NCBI GenBank assembly: GCA_044868295.1
Contig: JBIOWF010000097.1
Coordinates: 1-17,661, forward strand
Source: JBIOWF01 sp044868295
GTDB taxonomy: Bacteria; Actinomycetota; Actinomycetes; Streptosporangiales; Streptosporangiaceae
Length of the DNA stretch: 17,661 bases
Direction of reading: 5' to 3'
Shown: positions 14,978 through 17,661 of the stretch, piece after piece
Position numbering within the stretch: the stretch's first letter is position 1
Layout of the letters: the number at the start of each line of letters is the position of its first letter
Notes under the pieces: model-generated
Database searches by the model: none
What the model was told of the DNA's origin: nothing
The model's input: the letters and a program-made list of their open reading frames with translations, nothing else
Program-made: the position numbers and the translations under genes

Positions 14978-15064
14978 ATGAAGATCGTCTGTGGCGGCAT
15001 CTACGCCGCGCTGATCGGCGCCTGGATGATCGTCGCGCTGTTGGCGCTGCTGTTCGGCCATTGA
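14978..15064 (+). CDS. Candidate 28-residue membrane microprotein
   Basis: ATG 14978 to TGA 15064 encodes a 28-residue peptide that starts MKIVCGGIYAALIG and ends LALLFGH. One continuous hydrophobic span covers about residues 8-26, with Lys2 at the N-terminus and His28 at the end, so a single-pass membrane peptide with a short positive N-terminus is predicted. Third codon positions are almost all G or C, as in real genes here. GGGG lies 9 nt upstream, inside the palindrome GGGGTACCCC (14966-14975), and AAGGA lies further up. It follows sodC by 118 bp on the same strand and ends just before a hairpin. I do not recognise the family. Its size makes chance possible, so confidence is moderate. Confidence 0.5.
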   Translation: MKIVCGGIYAALIGAWMIVALLALLFGH

Positions 15065-15089
15065 CATCCGCCCCGGGCATGCGGCGGAG

Positions 15090-15106
15090 GCCTCCATGCT
15101 GGAGGC
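15090..15106. terminator. Hairpin after the sodC/microprotein unit
   Basis: GCCTCCA-TGC-TGGAGGC is a perfect 7+3+7 stem-loop starting 26 bp after the microprotein stop. An overlapping palindrome GGAGGCCTCC is at 15086-15095. It is followed by ATTC rather than a T-run. Confidence 0.6.
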
Positions 15107-15134
15107 ATTCGACGAATCCGGCGGCAGGATCAAT

Positions 15135-15162
15135 CCGGACACGACTCCAGCGAGTCGTCCGG
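15135..15162. terminator. Bulged hairpin between convergent units
   Basis: CCGGAC (15135-15140) pairs with GTCCGG (15157-15162), and inside it GACT (15143-15146) pairs with AGTC (15153-15156), leaving a 2-nt bulge and a 6-nt loop. It lies 55 bp beyond the minus-strand DUF2461 stop and can serve that gene. Confidence 0.55.
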
Positions 15163-15216
15163 CAGCGCGTTGCCGACCCGCCCATGGCTCGTGTCTCGGG
15201 GGACGCGAGCCGATGG

Positions 15217-15843
15217 TCAGCTCAGATGGATCCTGAGCCAGTCGACCAGTGGGCTCAGGGACCGCCAGGTGTCACGGACACGGCCGAGCACCTCGGGCGT
15301 GTGCAACCACGGCTCCGGCGTGAACCGGCGACCGGCATGCAAGCACTTGTGCTTGAGCAGCTCCAGTCGCGGATGGTCCTCCGGAGCGCCACGCGGGCGG
15401 GTCTTGAGACGGTCTCCGCCAATCGTGAAATCCGGCCGCAGAGAGTCGATGATCTTCTCCAACTGGGTGCCGATCTCGTCATGGTCGAGCGCCTCGCGGA
15501 ACCGCAGGATCTGGTCTCCCTGCGACCACCAGCCTCCTCCGATGTAGAGCCCGTCGGCATCGATCTGCACGTAGTAGGCGACCCCATCGACCCCGACCGG
15601 GACGTAGGCGCCCTGATGGGTCTTGTACGGCGACTTGTCCTTGGCGAAGCGCACATCCCGGTTCGGCCGGAAGAGGTGCGGCTGCCCGAACTCGTCGGCC
15701 AGCTCATCGGTCAGCGCGAGCATCGGCGCCTTCACCGCGCTCTCGTAGACATGCTTGTTGGCGCTCCAGTACCCCCTGGAGTTGTCCGCCTCCAGGCCCT
15801 CGTAGAAGATGAGCGCCTCGTCGGGGAACCCGCTGAATCCCAT
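15217..15843 (-). CDS. DUF2461 family protein
   Basis: A 208-residue soluble protein of the DUF2461 (TIGR02453) family, whose function is unknown. Conserved features are the N-terminal FSGFPDEALIFYEGLEADNSRGYW, the central FRPNRDVRFAKDKSPYKTHQGAY block, and the YYVQIDADGLYIGGG strand. Length and layout are normal and the gene looks intact. The ATG at 15843 gives the family's standard start, although GGGAGG is only 1 nt upstream. An in-frame GTG at 15867 has no better site. It lies 43 bp after the HerA-like pseudogene on the same strand and may be read from that operon or from its own promoter. Confidence 0.88.
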   Translation of the reverse strand: MGFSGFPDEALIFYEGLEADNSRGYWSANKHVYESAVKAPMLALTDELADEFGQPHLFRPNRDVRFAKDKSPYKTHQGAYVPVGVDGVAYYVQIDADGLYIGGGWWSQGDQILRFREALDHDEIGTQLEKIIDSLRPDFTIGGDRLKTRPRGAPEDHPRLELLKHKCLHAGRRFTPEPWLHTPEVLGRVRDTWRSLSPLVDWLRIHLS

Positions 15844-15886
15844 GCCTCCCAGCTTGGCATGCCCCACCGACGAATCGAAAGAGTGT

Positions 15887-16478
15887 TCAGCGGCGGCGCC
15901 TGGCCGTACCGAAGATGGATCGCGTGATCTCGCGGCCGAGCGCGGACGCGGCCGAGCGGGCGAACGACTTGAACGCCGACGAGCCGAGCACCCCTTCGAG
16001 GACCGACGGCCTTGTCGGCGAAGTAGAAGATCAGGCCGAGTGAGGACTCCTGGGTCTCGTTGAGGCCGAGCACTTTGGACAGCAGCGTGGGCCCGAAGGA
16101 CGTCATGGTCGCCCGCAGCGGGACGCCGTCCCCGAGGCCGCCGAGGGAGAAGAACTCGGTGGCGCACGCCGTACCCGACCAGGACTGGCCCACATCGGCG
16201 GCCCGCCGGGTGACACGGTCGGACGGAGCGCCGGGCGAGGCCATGCCGGACAGATCGCCCTTGATGTCGGCGAGGAACACCGGCACGCCCTGGGGGGCGA
16301 GCTGCTCGGCCATGACCTGGAGCGTCTTGGTCTTGCCGGTGCCGGTCGCGCCCGCGACGAGGCCGTGGCGGTTCATCATGCCGAGCGGGATGCGGATCCG
16401 GGCCGCGGGGTCGGCCGCGCCGTCCGTCACGAGCGCGCCGAGCTCCAGCGCGGGCCCCTGGAAGTCGTAACCCTTCAT
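15887..16478 (-). pseudogene. HerA-like (DUF853) ATPase, internally deleted and frameshifted
   Basis: The 5' part (16478 down to about 16018) encodes MKGYDFQGPALELGALV, the Walker A GATGTGKTKT (43-52), FLADIKGDLSG and LGLNETQESSLGLIFYFADK, which are the N-terminal hallmarks of the roughly 500-residue DUF853/HerA-like helicase family. Right after FYFADKAV the frame breaks. In the frame ending at the TGA at 15887-15889 the next codons read VLEGVLGSSAFKSFARSA and then GREITRSIFGTARRRR, the family's C-terminal tail. About 300 residues, including Walker B, are missing, and head and tail are in different frames. The junction lies about 16004-16018. Reading on in the N-terminal frame gives a 248-residue chimera running out of frame into the DUF2461 gene, to 15732. 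The start overlaps the deacetylase stop as ATGA, so it was translationally coupled. Recent loss is likely because both ends remain well conserved. Confidence 0.85.
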
Positions 16479-17284
16479 CGGTCGAAGTACCGCCTTCCGG
16501 GCGTGAGGTTCCCGAACAGCTCGGAAACGGTCACGTACGTGTACCCCTTGCGATCGAGCCGGTCGAGCAGCCGGGGCAGGGCCTCGACCGTGGTCTTGTG
16601 GATGTCGTGCATCAGCACGATCCCGCCGGGCCTGGCCCGTCCGCTCCGCTCCGCCACGAGCGCGGGCTTGTGGTCCCGCCAGTCGAAGGTGTCGACGGAC
16701 CAGAGGATCTGCGCCAGCCCGATTCGCCGGGTCTCGGCCGTCACCCGCTTGTCGGTCGCGCCGTACGGCGGTCGCATCACCCGCATCCGCACCCCGCTGA
16801 CCCGTTCCACGATCTCCTGCGTGCGGACGAGCTGGTGCCGCAACGCGCCGGGGGACAGCGTGGTGAGATCGGGGTGGTCCCACGAGTGGTTGCCGAGCTC
16901 GTGCCCCTCGGAGACCATGCGGCGGACGTACCCCTCCGTCTCCTTGGTGATCATCTGCCCCACCAGGAAGAACGTCGCGCTGGCATGGTGCTCGGCGAGG
17001 TTGTCGAGGACGATTCCGGTGTACTCGCCGGGCCCGTCGTCGAAGGTCAGCGCCACGCACTTGAGGTGCTTGCAGTCGATCGGACGGCGGGGTGGCGCGG
17101 CCGGCATGCGAGGCCCGGGCCAGCCCGGCTGTGCCGCCGCCAGTTGCATGCCGAGGACGGCCGGATCGTGGTGCCGGACGGCCGTTTTCGGGGGGCGGGG
17201 AGAGCCGATCGGCGTCGCCGTCGTGGTGGCACCGCCACATGCTGTGACCATAAGTAGCGACAGCAAAACAAACCCGATCCGCAT
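16475..17284 (-). CDS. Polysaccharide deacetylase lipoprotein (NodB/CE4)
   Basis: A 269-residue exported enzyme that removes acetyl groups from N-acetylated glycans such as peptidoglycan or chitin-like polymers. The signal peptide ends in lipobox VTAC with Cys16, so it is membrane-anchored outside the cell. A Pro/Ala/Thr-rich linker runs to about residue 68. All five NodB motifs are present: TFDDGP (80-85, catalytic Asp82 and metal Asp83), HSWDHP (133-138, metal His133 and His137), RPPYG (171-175), DTFDWRDH (198-205) and LMHDIH (224-229). ATG 17284 is preceded by GGGGGGAAG, which lies in a 6-bp stem-loop (17284-17300) that includes the first base of the start codon. It is 24 bp after the upstream small gene and overlaps the HerA-like pseudogene by 4 bp. 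Confidence 0.94.
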   Translation of the reverse strand: MRIGFVLLSLLMVTACGGATTTATPIGSPRPPKTAVRHHDPAVLGMQLAAAQPGWPGPRMPAAPPRRPIDCKHLKCVALTFDDGPGEYTGIVLDNLAEHHASATFFLVGQMITKETEGYVRRMVSEGHELGNHSWDHPDLTTLSPGALRHQLVRTQEIVERVSGVRMRVMRPPYGATDKRVTAETRRIGLAQILWSVDTFDWRDHKPALVAERSGRARPGGIVLMHDIHKTTVEALPRLLDRLDRKGYTYVTVSELFGNLTPGRRYFDR

Positions 17285-17300
17285 ACTTCCCCCCGAAGTA
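17284..17300 (-). promoter_or_regulatory. Hairpin covering the deacetylase ribosome binding site
   Basis: On the minus strand TACTTC-GGGGG-GAAGTA forms a 6-bp stem with the G-rich Shine-Dalgarno in the loop and the A of the ATG closing the stem. It could modulate initiation or couple it to translation of the upstream gene. Confidence 0.35.
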
Positions 17301-17308
17301 GGCGGGGA

Positions 17309-17614
17309 CTAGGGATAGCCCTGGGCCGAATCCCCCCGCAGGATCTTGGCCAGCTCCTCCCACCAGGCCGGCACGTCCGCTTGCAGCTCGGCATACCTAC
17401 GGGCCACCCGGAGGGCACATCCAAGAGGGTCCGTACCCAAATGGCGTCGTTTCACATCGCCTTCCTGCCATCGGTAGAGGCCGTCCCGGTAGCTCACCAC
17501 CAGACCGATCCATACGGAAAGGGTGGCCTCGTCGCCTATCTCGTAGGCATCGGGCACACCGAGCCCCGCGAGCTCGGCGTGCAGTTTCTCGATCGCCGCA
17601 CCTGACTCACTCAT
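17309..17614 (-). CDS. Small protein of unknown function
   Basis: A 101-residue protein that I do not recognise. It is soluble and acidic at the start (MSESGAAIEKLHAELAGLGV), with a probable beta-hairpin in the middle (LSVWIGLVVSYRDGLYRWQEG) and a helical end (CALRVARRYAELQADVPAWW). There is no signal peptide or membrane span. The layout resembles short actinomycete proteins found near regulators, but no family name can be defended. GGTGG lies about 6 nt before ATG 17614. It is the first gene visible in a minus-strand series with the deacetylase, HerA-like pseudogene and DUF2461 genes, 24 bp before the deacetylase, so it is probably co-transcribed. Codon use is normal for the window. A promoter or further genes may lie beyond 17661. 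Confidence 0.75.
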   Translation of the reverse strand: MSESGAAIEKLHAELAGLGVPDAYEIGDEATLSVWIGLVVSYRDGLYRWQEGDVKRRHLGTDPLGCALRVARRYAELQADVPAWWEELAKILRGDSAQGYP

Positions 17615-17661
17615 CCGTCACCACCCGCTGACGAAAAGACGTGCACAAAAAGGATGTACCC

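Noticed and set aside
15732..17363. Single 543-codon minus-strand protein spanning deacetylase, HerA-like and DUF2461 regions
   Set aside because: Only the segment from 16478 to about 16018 is genuine (HerA-like N-terminus). The rest is out-of-frame reading of neighbouring genes.

Overview
This is a high-GC, strongly GC3-biased chromosomal window with dense genes, weak or absent Shine-Dalgarno sites at some starts, and typical actinomycete families (TypA, Cu/Zn SOD lipid-free secreted form, MerR/TetR regulators, secreted M14 peptidase, DUF853 HerA-like remnant, DUF2461). It most resembles a mycelial actinomycete such as a member of the Streptosporangiales. That placement is inferred from protein flavour and not proven.

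Layout. 1-131 (-): the N-terminal part of a HicA-like toxin, cut by the window edge. 271-1554 (-): a lipoprotein sugar-binding protein of the Thermus-type glucose/mannose-binding group, with no permease genes beside it. 1827-3743 (+): a fused ABC exporter. Convergent with it, stop codons 1 bp apart, is a MerR regulator (3745-4149, -) with a textbook 19-bp-spaced MerR promoter/operator that appears to give a leaderless GTG transcript. 4216-4866 (-) TetR and 4942-6240 (+) GH1 beta-glucosidase are divergent around a small inverted repeat. 6309-7190 (-) is a secreted coiled-coil protein with a C-terminal domain carrying an M15/LAS-like HxxGxAxD...HVH metal-site signature. It is divergent from a 1020-residue secreted M14 metallocarboxypeptidase (7426-10488, +).

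10489-10871 is a repeat- and hairpin-rich gap between convergent genes: eight 8-bp tandem repeats, then a perfect 23-bp-arm inverted repeat nested inside others. 10872-11627 (-) is an alpha/beta hydrolase. 11980-13833 (+) is the translational GTPase TypA/BipA, followed by a hairpin terminator. The 417-bp gap before sodC (14251-14859, +) contains a set of mutually exclusive inverted repeats and a 17-19-bp GC-rich tandem array. After sodC there is a candidate 28-residue membrane microprotein (14978-15064, +).

The right end is a minus-strand cluster: unknown small protein (17309-17614), lipoprotein polysaccharide deacetylase (16475-17284), a HerA/DUF853-type ATPase gene that starts by ATGA overlap with the deacetylase but has lost its middle (15887-16478, pseudogene), and DUF2461 (15217-15843).

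Taken together the window holds sugar uptake/cleavage functions (binding protein, GH1), cell-envelope and secreted hydrolases (LAS-like protein, M14, deacetylase), an oxidative-stress enzyme and one core translation factor. I see no phage, integrase, CRISPR array, tRNA or rRNA. The most unusual items are the internally deleted HerA-like gene, the microprotein behind sodC, the leaderless MerR promoter geometry and the structured intergenic regions around 10.5 kb and 13.9 kb.
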